Shown here piece by piece: positions 8,584-18,418 of a DNA stretch of 45,855 bases (position 1 is the stretch's first letter; each line of letters starts with the position of its first letter). The stretch covers positions 1 through 45,855 of the forward strand of contig JAQICB010000148.1 of NCBI GenBank assembly GCA_027858745.1, given 5' to 3'. The stretch comes from Bacteroidales bacterium (GTDB lineage Bacteria > Bacteroidota > Bacteroidia > Bacteroidales > UBA1715). The translations under genes and the position numbers were made by a program. A model generated the notes under the pieces. The model searched no databases, was not told the origin of the DNA, and saw only the letters and a program-made list of their open reading frames with translations.

Positions 8584-9867
8584 TTAAAATGAGTACCGAG
8601 ATTTCCATAGAGCATACATCTGTTTTTTTAGCTGCTCCTCCTTCGGATTATCCGCTGGTTTCCAAAAATTTTTATTCGTAATTTCCTGTGGCATAAAATC
8701 CTGATCAGCAAAATGACCGGGAAAATCATGCGAATATTTATAACCTTTGCCGTAATCCAATTTTTCCATTAATGATGTTGGTGCATTTCGTAAATGCAAA
8801 GGAACAGGTAAGTTTCCGGTTTCTTTTACCATACGTATTGCTTCATTTATTGCCAAATAAGTAGAATTACTTTTCGGAGAAGTCGCTAAATACACGGTTG
8901 TTTCGGCAAGAATTATCCGTGCCTCGGGCATCCCCAACACACGAACAGAGTCAAAACAGGTTTGTGCCAACAATAAAGCATTCGGATTGGCAAGCCCCAC
9001 ATCTTCAGAAGCTGAGATAAGCAATCTGCGAGCTATAAACACAATATCCTCACCACCTTCTAACATACGTGCAAGCCAGTAAATTGCCGCATTGGGGTCA
9101 CTTCCGCGAATACTTTTGATAAAGGCGGAAATTATATCATAATGCTGTTCACCATCTTTGTCATACAATGCAATATTCTCTTGTAATGTTTTCGTTACCA
9201 TTTTATTGGTAATAACAATAGTTTCATCAGAAGTATGGGCATTCAGAATAATTTCGAAAACATTATATAATTTTCGTGCATCCCCCGACGAAAAGCGTAA
9301 CAAAGCCTCATCTTCCTCTATAGAAACCGATACTTTTTTCATCACCGTATCTTTCTCCAAAGCCCGTTGCAGCAAGAGCCGTAAATCGTCAGCTTCGAGA
9401 GATTTCAGGACATACACTTGGCAGCGAGACAGCAAGGGAGAAATAACCTCAAAAGAAGGATTTTCGGTTGTGGCACCAATAAGAGTAACCGTACCATTTT
9501 CCACCGCACCCAACAAAGAATCTTGTTGCGATTTACTAAATCGGTGAATTTCATCGATAAACAAAATCGGGTTTGCCGTATCGAAAAATTGAGTTTTCGA
9601 AGCTTTATTAATTACCTCACGTACATCCTTCACCCCGGAATTTATAGCACTCAAAGTATAAAAAGGTCTGTCGAGTTCGTGTGAAATAATGTGTGCAAGT
9701 GTTGTTTTTCCCACCCCGGGCGGTCCCCACAAAATGAGAGAAGGTAACCGTCCGGATTCTATTGCATTACGAAGTACAGCACCTTTTTCAACAAGATGTT
9801 GTTGTCCGATATAATCGTCCAAAGAACGTGGACGCATACGTTCTGCTAAGGGTTGGTTGTGACTCAT
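8584..9867 (-). CDS. rarA: replication-associated recombination protein A (AAA ATPase)
   Basis: PLAERMRPRSLDDYIGQQHLV, Walker A GPPGVGKTTLA, FIDEIHRFSKSQQDSLL, C-terminal GKGYKYSHDFPGHFADQDFMP. Confidence 0.93.
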   Translation of the reverse strand: MSHNQPLAERMRPRSLDDYIGQQHLVEKGAVLRNAIESGRLPSLILWGPPGVGKTTLAHIISHELDRPFYTLSAINSGVKDVREVINKASKTQFFDTANPILFIDEIHRFSKSQQDSLLGAVENGTVTLIGATTENPSFEVISPLLSRCQVYVLKSLEADDLRLLLQRALEKDTVMKKVSVSIEEDEALLRFSSGDARKLYNVFEIILNAHTSDETIVITNKMVTKTLQENIALYDKDGEQHYDIISAFIKSIRGSDPNAAIYWLARMLEGGEDIVFIARRLLISASEDVGLANPNALLLAQTCFDSVRVLGMPEARIILAETTVYLATSPKSNSTYLAINEAIRMVKETGNLPVPLHLRNAPTSLMEKLDYGKGYKYSHDFPGHFADQDFMPQEITNKNFWKPADNPKEEQLKKQMYALWKSRYSF

Positions 9868-10658
9868 TTTGTATCTTTGCGATTATGTTTAATCATAACA
9901 CTTTTTAATTCCGACCGAGAAGACACAGGATGAATTGTCCCATTAAAACAATACGACACATGTCCCGTTTGTTCCGAAACCACAAGAATAACAGCGTGTG
10001 TTTCTTCACTCATACCGATTGCAGAACGGTGACGCATTCCATATTGTACCGGCAAGTCAGACCGTTCCGAAGATGGAAGCACACATTTTGCCGCTTTTAT
10101 TCTATTTCCGGCAATTATAACCGCTCCATCATGAAGAGGACTATTTTTAAAAAATATTGTTTGCAATAATATCGAATTCACATCAGCATCGAGCGGTTCA
10201 CCACTTTGAATGATTGCCGAAAAATCCACCTCCGAAGAAAATACAATTAAAGCTCCTGTTTTCGATGATGCCATAATAAATAAGGAATCAACAATAGCAT
10301 CAATATCAGTTTTCGACGCATAGTTTACATCCCCCCCCAAAAGTTTTCCTAAAGCAAAACGCTTATTGGTGAAAAAATAACGAGTGCCGAGAATTAACAA
10401 AAAACGTCTAATTTCTTGCTGAAATACAACAATCAAAGCCAAGACACCAACCCCAATAAACTGTCCTAAAATATTGGACAATAACTCCATATGTAAAGAG
10501 TGAACAATTCGCCACACTACATAAAAAGACACAATACCAATAAAAATACTCATTGCCGCCGTGCCACGAATTAATCGATAGAGCTGATATAACAGTATCG
10601 CTACCAGAAAGATATCAAGAATATCGAGAAGACGAATGCTTATAAATTGTAAAATCAT
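9864..10658 (-). CDS. cdaA: diadenylate cyclase CdaA (membrane DAC domain)
   Basis: N-terminal TM helices, DGAVIIAGNRIKAAKCVLP and MRHRSAIGMSEETHAVILVVSEQTG (DGA/RHR motifs); 4-nt overlap with rarA. Confidence 0.9.
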   Translation of the reverse strand: MILQFISIRLLDILDIFLVAILLYQLYRLIRGTAAMSIFIGIVSFYVVWRIVHSLHMELLSNILGQFIGVGVLALIVVFQQEIRRFLLILGTRYFFTNKRFALGKLLGGDVNYASKTDIDAIVDSLFIMASSKTGALIVFSSEVDFSAIIQSGEPLDADVNSILLQTIFFKNSPLHDGAVIIAGNRIKAAKCVLPSSERSDLPVQYGMRHRSAIGMSEETHAVILVVSEQTGHVSYCFNGTIHPVSSRSELKSVMIKHNRKDTK

Positions 10659-10676
10659 ATACTAATTTTTGAACTC

Positions 10677-10684
10677 CAAAGGTA
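10677..10684 (-). promoter_or_regulatory. -7 promoter element TACCTTTG upstream of cdaA
   Basis: Reverse complement of caaaggta matches TAnnTTTG just upstream of the cdaA start. Confidence 0.5.
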
Positions 10685-10881
10685 CAAAAAGTTTAAAAAC
10701 CATGATTCGTTTTATAATTATTTGTGAAAGGGTTTTATTGAAGGAAATAGAATTGTTTCTATTCTCGTTGCTCATCATATAAATTTTCTAAAAATGAAAG
10801 TTTTGATTTGAATTTTTCTTCAGTTAATTTATTGAAATATGCAATTTTTATTCTTCATTCTCAAAAAATGTTTACCATAAA

Positions 10882-11391
10882 TTACTCCTCAATTTTCAAT
10901 TTCTTTTTCACAAAATCACGGAGTGTACCTTTCTCTTGCATAGTAATGTATTTTTCTATTTTTTTATCTTTTTCGATGCTGGCTTTGTTTTTTTGATAAT
11001 ACTCAATAACTGCTTCTATGCCGGCAATATTTCCTTCGAGTTTGCTGTCCGTTCCCGATTGTAATGACTGACGAGTCCAACCGCCCATAAAAATAATAAG
11101 AGCATGAGGAGAAGTTCCCATAAAGCTAACAATCTTATCGTTCAGCTCAATAGTCACGTTGGGTGCACCAACAATCCAGGTAAACAAAAACTTTTGCACC
11201 TTTTCACGTTTATTCTGTTGTTCAGAAAGCGGCACGGCAATCAACCAATCGACCGAAGCAATAATTTCATCTTCATATTGCGCATAATCTTCAGCTTTTT
11301 CTAATGAGTAATTGGTAGGAATATCTACTGTTTGGGCAAAACTTGACACAGCAAATAAAAAACACGCAATGGTGCAAAACATCTTTTTCAT
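10882..11391 (-). CDS. secreted hypothetical protein
   Basis: Signal peptide MKKMFCTIACFLFAVSSFAQ, 169-aa intact ORF, no family recognised with confidence. Confidence 0.6.
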   Translation of the reverse strand: MKKMFCTIACFLFAVSSFAQTVDIPTNYSLEKAEDYAQYEDEIIASVDWLIAVPLSEQQNKREKVQKFLFTWIVGAPNVTIELNDKIVSFMGTSPHALIIFMGGWTRQSLQSGTDSKLEGNIAGIEAVIEYYQKNKASIEKDKKIEKYITMQEKGTLRDFVKKKLKIEE

Positions 11392-11470
11392 AATGGTATA
11401 TTTTAAGGTTTATTTTTTTGATTAGTTCTTAAAATTACATTTTTTTCGCTTATAAACAGCAATCTTCATC

Positions 11471-11500
11471 TGAAAAATTATATCGAACTCAGGTTATAAG
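11471..11500 (-). repeat. dispersed intergenic repeat copy B (CTTATAACCTGAGTTCGATATAATTTTTCA on minus strand)
   Basis: Matches the core AACCTGAGTTCGAYRTAATTTTT; overlaps the stop codon of the 11494..12567 gene. Confidence 0.85.
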
Positions 11501-12567
11501 TCAGACTCATGAGATTTTTTCATTTTTTCAATAAAATCATATTTAATTTGACGAGCCTTCCATCTATTGCGAGCATATGTTCGCATATCAGGAATCTCAT
11601 CTTTTTCATCCATTATTTCGAGTCCTAACAAGGTTTCTATGACATCTTCCAATGTCACCAATCCATCTACACCACCGTATTCATCAACCACTAAGGCAAT
11701 ATGTTCTTTTTCTTCGAGTAATTTTTTCCAAACATTAAAAAGTTTCATCGAATCCGGTACAATAATAATAGGACGAATAATATCCTGAACACGAAGTTCG
11801 TGCTTATCTTCGGCAAGTTTTTCAAATACAGTTTGGCGAAATACATAACCACTAATATTTTCTTCATTTTGAGAATACACGGGTATTCGAGAAAAACGTA
11901 AATAACTTTTATTTTCCAAAAAACTATCGAGCGACAACTGTTCGTCAGCAACAACCATAACCACCCGCGGGGTCATAATATCGTTTACTCGAACATTTTT
12001 AAGTTTTAAAATATTCTGCAAAATATGATATTCATTCTCGCTAATAGAACCTTCGTGAGCACCAATTTTTGCCATAGCAGAAATTTCTTCACGAGACACC
12101 TGTTCGTGTGTTTTTTTTCCGGAAATGAGAGCCGTAATAAACCCCGATAATACAACCAAAGGATAGGTTATAATAATCATAACATTGATAACATATGCGG
12201 TAATTTTCCCCAAATGTTTCCAATAGCGAGCACCAATAGTTTTGGGAATTATTTCGGTAATAACCAATATAAGAATTGTTAAAATTGCTGAAGCAAGTCC
12301 GAAATACGGTTCCCCGAATACTTTTACAGCCTGCGCTCCAACACCTGCAGCACCAATTGTGTGAGCAACCGTGTTGAGTGATAATATTGCCGATAATGAT
12401 TTGTCAATATCTGTTTTGAGACGAATAAAGATTGTAGCCCATGCTTTATCTTCTTGTTTTTTTACAATTAAAAATGATTCAGAAGTTGATAACAACACCG
12501 ATTCCATAATAGAACATACAAACGAAACAAACAGAGCAACAAATAAATAAAAGAATAATAAAGCCAT
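11494..12567 (-). CDS. CNNM transmembrane plus CBS-pair domain protein (CorC/HlyC family)
   Basis: Multiple N-terminal TM helices, VNDIMTPRVVMVV, SRIPVYSQNEENISGYV, ALVVDEYGGVDGLVTLEDVIETLLG. Confidence 0.9.
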   Translation of the reverse strand: MALLFFYLFVALFVSFVCSIMESVLLSTSESFLIVKKQEDKAWATIFIRLKTDIDKSLSAILSLNTVAHTIGAAGVGAQAVKVFGEPYFGLASAILTILILVITEIIPKTIGARYWKHLGKITAYVINVMIIITYPLVVLSGFITALISGKKTHEQVSREEISAMAKIGAHEGSISENEYHILQNILKLKNVRVNDIMTPRVVMVVADEQLSLDSFLENKSYLRFSRIPVYSQNEENISGYVFRQTVFEKLAEDKHELRVQDIIRPIIIVPDSMKLFNVWKKLLEEKEHIALVVDEYGGVDGLVTLEDVIETLLGLEIMDEKDEIPDMRTYARNRWKARQIKYDFIEKMKKSHESDL

Positions 12568-12838
12568 TATGAATTTTATTAAAAATAAGAACGCGTAAAA
12601 TACATCTTTTTATGTAATTTCCATCAGCCCTAAATATTTTTTAACTTTGTTAAGATTGCAAGGTATTTCATAATTATTCGTATAAATATAAGATAACAAC
12701 TTTTTTCTTTTCCAATTATTAAAAATATATGCATAATATATCAAATCCACATATTTTTAGAATTACCCTCTGATTCTTTTGTGGTTTCATAAAATAAGTC
12801 AATTTTGTCTTAACTTATTGTCAAGACAGAACAAATAT

Positions 12839-12874
12839 AAAAAAAAAGCACCTCATATTGAAGTGCTTTTTTTA
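12839..12874. terminator. bidirectional terminator-like hairpin (AAAAAAGCACctcatattgaaGTGCTTTTTTT)
   Basis: Inverted repeat with A-run upstream and T-run downstream. Confidence 0.6.
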
Positions 12875-12880
12875 TTCATT

Positions 12881-13000
12881 TTATAACCTGAGTTCGACGT
12901 AATTTTTCGAGTTCAGATTAGCTCCGCTGAGCTCGTCCTTTGTCCTCGGTTGATATAAAAAGCTGTTTATCAAGGCAAATTATATCGAACTCAGGTTTAT
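12881..13000. repeat. composite MITE/REP-like element: two inverted copies of the dispersed repeat flanking about 55 bp
   Basis: Left end TTATAACCTGAGTTCGACGTAATTT (12881-) and right end AAATTATATCGAACTCAGGTTTATA (to about 13001) are imperfect terminal inverted repeats; no ORF inside. Confidence 0.75.
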
Positions 13001-13015
13001 ATGTTTCGACTATAA

Positions 13016-14302
13016 TTACACATCACCTTTAAACATAGGGAATGCATTCATCATTTCATTTACCTGTTTTTTAACCGTAGAAATAATAGATGAATCTTCA
13101 TGATTCGATAAAACAGAATCAATAAAATTGACAACCTTAATAATATCCTGCTCAACCAACCCCCGAGTTGTAATCGCGGCAGTTCCCACACGGAAACCCG
13201 AAGTTGTAAACGGGGTTCGACTATCAAATGGCACCATATTTTTATTAATAGTAATATCAGCTTGAACTAAAGTGTTTTCGGCAACTTTACCGGTCATGTC
13301 AGGAAATTTCGAACGAAGATCAATAAGCATTGAGTGATTATCGGTTCCGTCAGAAATTACTTTATATCCCTTATCAACGAACTGTTGAGCCATTACCGCC
13401 GCATTCTTTTGCACCTGAATCATATAATTTTTATATTCATCTGTTAATGCTTCACCAAAAGCAACAGCCTTAGAGGCAATTACATGTTCGAGCGGGCCAC
13501 CTTGAATACCCGGAAAAACAGAAAAATCAAGCATTTGCGTAATCGTTTTCAAATTGCCTTTCGGTGTTTTCACCCCCCACGGATTTTCGAAATCCTCTTG
13601 AACAAGAATTAAGCCACCACGAGGACCACGAAGCGTTTTATGAGTTGTTGTTGTAACAATATGACAATGAGGAAAAGGATTATTCAAAAGCCCAGTTGTA
13701 ATCAATCCGGCAGGATGAGCAATATCAGCCATTAAAAGTGCCCCAACTTTATCTGCAATAGCTCGCATGCGTGCGTAATCCCAATCGCGAGAATAAGCAG
13801 ACGCTCCGGCAATAAGCATTTTTGGTTTCACCTTCAAAGCAGTTTTTTCCATATCATCATAATCAACACGTCCGGTTTGTTCATCAACCTTATATGCAAC
13901 AGGATTGTAAAGGATACCCGAAGAATTAACCGGAGAACCATGTGATAAGTGACCACCATGCGATAAATCAAACCCCATGAAGGTATCTCCCGGTTTAAGC
14001 ACCGTTAAAAAAACCGCCATATTTGCCTGAGCCCCCGAATGAGGCTGAACATTTGCCCAAGTGGCACCAAATAATTTCTTCGCACGGTCAATTGCCAACT
14101 GCTCAGTTTGGTCAACAACCTGACATCCGCCATAATATCGTTTTCCCGGATAGCCCTCAGCATATTTGTTTGTCAAGCATGAACCCATAGCGTCCATTAC
14201 CTGCGTACTTACAAAATTTTCTGATGCAATTAGTTCAATACCCTCTTTTTGTCTTTGATGCTCATTCTGAATAAGATCAAAAATGATTGAATCTCTGTTC
14301 AT
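13016..14302 (-). CDS. glyA: serine hydroxymethyltransferase
   Basis: [48 protein letters not shown] (PLP lysine). Confidence 0.96.
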   Translation of the reverse strand: MNRDSIIFDLIQNEHQRQKEGIELIASENFVSTQVMDAMGSCLTNKYAEGYPGKRYYGGCQVVDQTEQLAIDRAKKLFGATWANVQPHSGAQANMAVFLTVLKPGDTFMGFDLSHGGHLSHGSPVNSSGILYNPVAYKVDEQTGRVDYDDMEKTALKVKPKMLIAGASAYSRDWDYARMRAIADKVGALLMADIAHPAGLITTGLLNNPFPHCHIVTTTTHKTLRGPRGGLILVQEDFENPWGVKTPKGNLKTITQMLDFSVFPGIQGGPLEHVIASKAVAFGEALTDEYKNYMIQVQKNAAVMAQQFVDKGYKVISDGTDNHSMLIDLRSKFPDMTGKVAENTLVQADITINKNMVPFDSRTPFTTSGFRVGTAAITTRGLVEQDIIKVVNFIDSVLSNHEDSSIISTVKKQVNEMMNAFPMFKGDV

Positions 14303-14401
14303 TAAATATATTTTTTTTGTAACACATTAATAAGTTCCACAAAAATATAAAATACTCTCATGTATCATAAAAAAATGCGCAAGAGATATTAACAGGTTGT
14401 G

Positions 14402-14472
14402 AGATATTGATTGTGTCATTTTCATTGTGCCTTATTTTACGGGCAGTACAGGCACACGAGTTATCAATATCT
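14402..14472. repeat. nested inverted repeats (AGATATTGAT...TGTGCCT...AGGCACA...ATCAATATCT)
   Basis: Perfect 10-bp outer arms (14402-14411/14463-14472) enclosing perfect 7-bp inner arms (14426-14432/14450-14456) between galM and glyA. Confidence 0.6.
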
Positions 14473-14522
14473 TTATTACTCAGAAGCTACACAACAGATT
14501 GATCTCTTGGTTACTCTCACAC

Positions 14523-15584
14523 TCAGTCACTCACATTAAACTGATACACCGTTTTTTCCACATAGGGAGAATTGGGGAAAATAACAACCGAAGGAAAACC
14601 CGGTTCACGTATCGCATTGGTATACGCCTGCGTTTCTATACACAAACCTTGATGTTGCACAAAATACCCTTCTAAAAAATTTCCGGTATAGCACTGCACC
14701 GCAGGTTGAGTGGTACACACCTGTAAAGATATTTCGGTATCGGGTGCGTACAAATATGCTGCGAGACGCATGACATCAGAAGATTCATGTTTCAATACAA
14801 AACAATGGTCGAGTCCCTGTGCTCGTCGTTTTTGTTCATTTGCTGTTTCAAGTACCCTGCGGACAGATGTCAGACTACGTAAATCCATACCGTCTTCCAC
14901 TGGCACACTATTTCCGATTGGAATACCGTCTGCAGTAACGGGCAAAAAAGAATCAGCAGCAACCAACAGTTGGTGTTCTAAAACCGTTTTTCCAACACTA
15001 CCGGACAGATTGAAATAACTGTGTTGTGTGAAATTAGTCACTGTTGACATATCCGTATCTGCATAATATTCCACAACTAATTCATTCGATTCCGTAAGTG
15101 TATATTGTACCCGAATATTCATATTTCCGGGATACCCCGCCTCTCCATCTTTTCGAAACCGAGACAAAACCAGAGCCTCCTCTCCTGCATGTGTCCGTAT
15201 TTTTTCAATATCCCAGAACGATTTGTGAAAACCCACCGAACCACCGTGCAAATGATTTTCACCATTATTCTTTTCGAAGCTATACTCTTTTCCGTCAATC
15301 ACACATCTTCCTTGGGCGATTCGATTGGCACACGGACCAATAAGAGCCCCAATAAAAAAAGTGTCGGCACAATACTCATCAATAGAATCATATCCCAACA
15401 CAACATTCACAAAATTATTGTGTTTATCGGGAACACGCAATTGTGTAATAATTCCTCCATAGTTAATGGCATATAATTCCATTCCTTGTGAATTTGAAAT
15501 AACATATTCATTCACTATCATTCCGTTCGACAAAGTTCCAAATTTATTCATATTACCAAAAAATAGCATATAATACGGCAACAA
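14523..15584 (-). CDS. aldose 1-epimerase (mutarotase)
   Basis: GGIITQLRVPDKHNNFVNVVLGYD, GPCANRIAQG, NGENHLHGG, TQHSYFNLSG, CIETQAYTNAIREPGFPSVVI. The start is probably the internal ATG near 15551 (MNKFGTL). Confidence 0.9.
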   Translation of the reverse strand: MLPYYMLFFGNMNKFGTLSNGMIVNEYVISNSQGMELYAINYGGIITQLRVPDKHNNFVNVVLGYDSIDEYCADTFFIGALIGPCANRIAQGRCVIDGKEYSFEKNNGENHLHGGSVGFHKSFWDIEKIRTHAGEEALVLSRFRKDGEAGYPGNMNIRVQYTLTESNELVVEYYADTDMSTVTNFTQHSYFNLSGSVGKTVLEHQLLVAADSFLPVTADGIPIGNSVPVEDGMDLRSLTSVRRVLETANEQKRRAQGLDHCFVLKHESSDVMRLAAYLYAPDTEISLQVCTTQPAVQCYTGNFLEGYFVQHQGLCIETQAYTNAIREPGFPSVVIFPNSPYVEKTVYQFNVSD

Positions 15585-15589
15585 TTCTT

Positions 15590-18391
15590 TTATAAAGAAA
15601 CCGATACTTTTTTACCGGTATACACTACCGATGTGTCAATAACAGAGCTGATAGGAACACCTTTTCCTTTTGTTTCATCAACCACAACAATATTGAATAC
15701 ACGCGACTCGAGCATTCCATTAAAAGAACCATTCTGTTCACCAATTTCAAGGACTTTTTCGGCATCATTCCATGAAAAGGAAATTGTTGCATATTCACCA
15801 TTTTCATAATTATATCCATCATTTTCATCTTCGTACAAAACAAAATTTCCATCAGCTCCGGGATAAATACGAATTTCAAGCGTATCTGCTGTTTTTTCTG
15901 TTGCATATTGTACAAAAGGCCCCATAGGCACAATAGAACCTGCGGGAACATACAGTGGCATTGTAGCAATCTGAGCATCTGCCGTAATTGTCCGGCCACC
16001 CTCATATTGTTTTCCGGTCCAGAAATCGAACCATTTCGGAGCCAAAGGCAGATAGACCTGACGCGTTGTTTTACGTTCTTCGGTGTGTTGTTCCATGGCA
16101 AAAATTTCCGGTGTTTTCCATTGCAAAATCATACGAGCCGCTCCGGTAGATGTGTTTTCAGTTTCCAATTCAAAATTATAGGTTTTTCCACCTTCAAGCT
16201 CAATTACTTCAGTATACTGTTCTACACTTTTGTACACCATCTCCAATTCTTTCCCGTTAATTCTAATACGTTTTGCATCAAACGATTTCAGATGAAATTG
16301 ATATGGCCCTGATTCTTTCGGGGTTAATTGTGCAGTCCATTTTATAGAAAACATTGAATCGGTAACATAATCAGGACGCCCCGTATACCAAAACACATCA
16401 ACCTGAGAAACCACGGTATCTAAGCCAAGATTGGTATATTTAGTATCTTTATAAAACTGAGCATGTAAGCCTTGTTTTCCATCCTCAGTACGAAACACTT
16501 CTGCAGGAATATCGACACACGCTATTGGGGGCGCATATTTTTGATATTCAGTAACCGGACAAGCCAAAAACGAAGGCCCGAACATAAACTGATTATCAAT
16601 ATCGTAACATGCGGTATCATCAGTATAATCCATTGCAAGACCACGCATAAGCGTATACGAATTATTCGTAATATTCCATGCTTGTGAATAAATATACGGC
16701 AAGAGACGATATCTCAAATTATCAAATTTAATTAAGACCGGCATAAACTCACCCATTTCCCATATTTCACGAGGTGTTTCAGAACCATGCGAACGAAAAA
16801 TTGGGGTAAACGCACCAAATTGAAACATACGTGTATATAATTCCTGATAGGCAGGATCTTTACCGCCATTAGAAAACACACCACCATACGATCCCAAAAC
16901 AAAAGCACCAATATCGAAAGTCCAATACGGCACACCAGACATACAATGGTTAACACCGGCAGCAATTTGATCTTTATACACCGTCCAATTTGCACCAATA
17001 TCTCCCGACCACGTTACCGCACCATTACGCTGTTGCCCCGCAAAAGCAGACCGAGTAAGAATAAACGAACGTTGTGTTGTTTCTGCACGAATAAGTTTAT
17101 ACAATTCATCAGTCATTACCAAAGAAAAGGTATTCAAATAGCGGTCAAACGAACCCAGATGATTCGAACCAAGTTTTTTCATCTCATATTCAGTAGACTC
17201 TTTCGTCAGTGCATTGACCACATCAGGTTCAGTAGAATCAATCCACCAGCCGTCGAGCCCTTTACTCCACAAACCCTTTTTGAGATATTTAAAATACAAG
17301 CGAGTAGCTTGCGGATTGTAGGCATCATAATATTTAAATCCTGCCCATCCAACAGCGGGATATAAAAATCCCTTTTCGAGCATTTCCTTATAAATAGGCG
17401 TATTCGGACCTAAAGCAGGCCAAATAGAAATAATTGCATGAAAATTCATATTATGCAAAGAATCCATCATACGAGCAGGTGTAGGAAACAGAGATTTATC
17501 AAAAAACATACCGCTCCAATTGTCTGCACCATTCCAATAATCCCAATCTTGAATCATACAATCAATAGGGATATTCAAGTCACGATATTTTGTAGCCACA
17601 CTTAAAATTTCAGTTTGCGTATCATAATGCTCTTTACTTTGCCAATAACCATACGCCCATTTCGCAAACATGGGTGCGTGACCCGACAAATACCTATATC
17701 CGGCAATAACATTATCAGCCACATCATCAGCAATCAAATAATAATCAATCTTATCAGCAACATCCGATAAAAAATAGGTTTGCTCTCCACTATCATCAAA
17801 AATTACTTTCGAATAATTATCCCACAAAATACCATATCCTGCAGTAGACCACAAAAAAGGCACAACCGCATCAGTATTCGTTTGCACCAATTTTACAAAT
17901 TTTCCACGATAATTCATATATCCATATTGATGTTGCCCCAAGCCATACACAGCCTCCTCATCAGATAAAGAAAAAAATTGTCGTACCGTCCACGCTTCTT
18001 CGTTGGGAGAAGAATAGCGTTCGAAAGCGCAACCACCCTTTTCTTGAAGAATGATAGAACCATCAAGACGAGTATACACGACATCGCCAGTTTTCACTGA
18101 AGCCTCCACTATCAATTTATCAGATTTGAGCGTAATTATCGAACCCGATTGATATGCAGAGAAAGGAATATCAGGCACCGAGTCGATTATCACTACCAAA
18201 CTAGTTTGACTTACCGAATCATTCAACACAGATTTTTGCACTCGTACGATAGCAGTATCATAAAATTGCAAAGAGTACGAAATTGAATCAACAGAAAACT
18301 GTACACCATTTTTGATTTCCGTAAAATTCTTTTGAGAACATTGCGTGAGGGTTATAATAACAAGCGCAATAAATACGATTTTTTTAATCAT
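15590..18391 (-). CDS. GH31 alpha-xylosidase-like lipoprotein with C-terminal-side PA14 insertion
   Basis: Lipobox LTQC; GLDGWWIDSTEPDV nucleophile region; ILTRSAFAGQQRNGAVTWSGDIGANW; PA14-like segment (GLHAQFYKDTKYTNLGLD...GPYQFHLKSFDAKRIRINGKELE) between the catalytic and C-terminal beta domains. Confidence 0.88.
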   Translation of the reverse strand: MIKKIVFIALVIITLTQCSQKNFTEIKNGVQFSVDSISYSLQFYDTAIVRVQKSVLNDSVSQTSLVVIIDSVPDIPFSAYQSGSIITLKSDKLIVEASVKTGDVVYTRLDGSIILQEKGGCAFERYSSPNEEAWTVRQFFSLSDEEAVYGLGQHQYGYMNYRGKFVKLVQTNTDAVVPFLWSTAGYGILWDNYSKVIFDDSGEQTYFLSDVADKIDYYLIADDVADNVIAGYRYLSGHAPMFAKWAYGYWQSKEHYDTQTEILSVATKYRDLNIPIDCMIQDWDYWNGADNWSGMFFDKSLFPTPARMMDSLHNMNFHAIISIWPALGPNTPIYKEMLEKGFLYPAVGWAGFKYYDAYNPQATRLYFKYLKKGLWSKGLDGWWIDSTEPDVVNALTKESTEYEMKKLGSNHLGSFDRYLNTFSLVMTDELYKLIRAETTQRSFILTRSAFAGQQRNGAVTWSGDIGANWTVYKDQIAAGVNHCMSGVPYWTFDIGAFVLGSYGGVFSNGGKDPAYQELYTRMFQFGAFTPIFRSHGSETPREIWEMGEFMPVLIKFDNLRYRLLPYIYSQAWNITNNSYTLMRGLAMDYTDDTACYDIDNQFMFGPSFLACPVTEYQKYAPPIACVDIPAEVFRTEDGKQGLHAQFYKDTKYTNLGLDTVVSQVDVFWYTGRPDYVTDSMFSIKWTAQLTPKESGPYQFHLKSFDAKRIRINGKELEMVYKSVEQYTEVIELEGGKTYNFELETENTSTGAARMILQWKTPEIFAMEQHTEERKTTRQVYLPLAPKWFDFWTGKQYEGGRTITADAQIATMPLYVPAGSIVPMGPFVQYATEKTADTLEIRIYPGADGNFVLYEDENDGYNYENGEYATISFSWNDAEKVLEIGEQNGSFNGMLESRVFNIVVVDETKGKGVPISSVIDTSVVYTGKKVSVSL

Positions 18392-18418
18392 AAGACATAC
18401 TTTATATATAAAACAAAA

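Noticed and set aside
12881-13000. Composite repeat considered as a CRISPR fragment
   Set aside because: Only two inverted (not direct) repeats, no spacer array and no cas genes.
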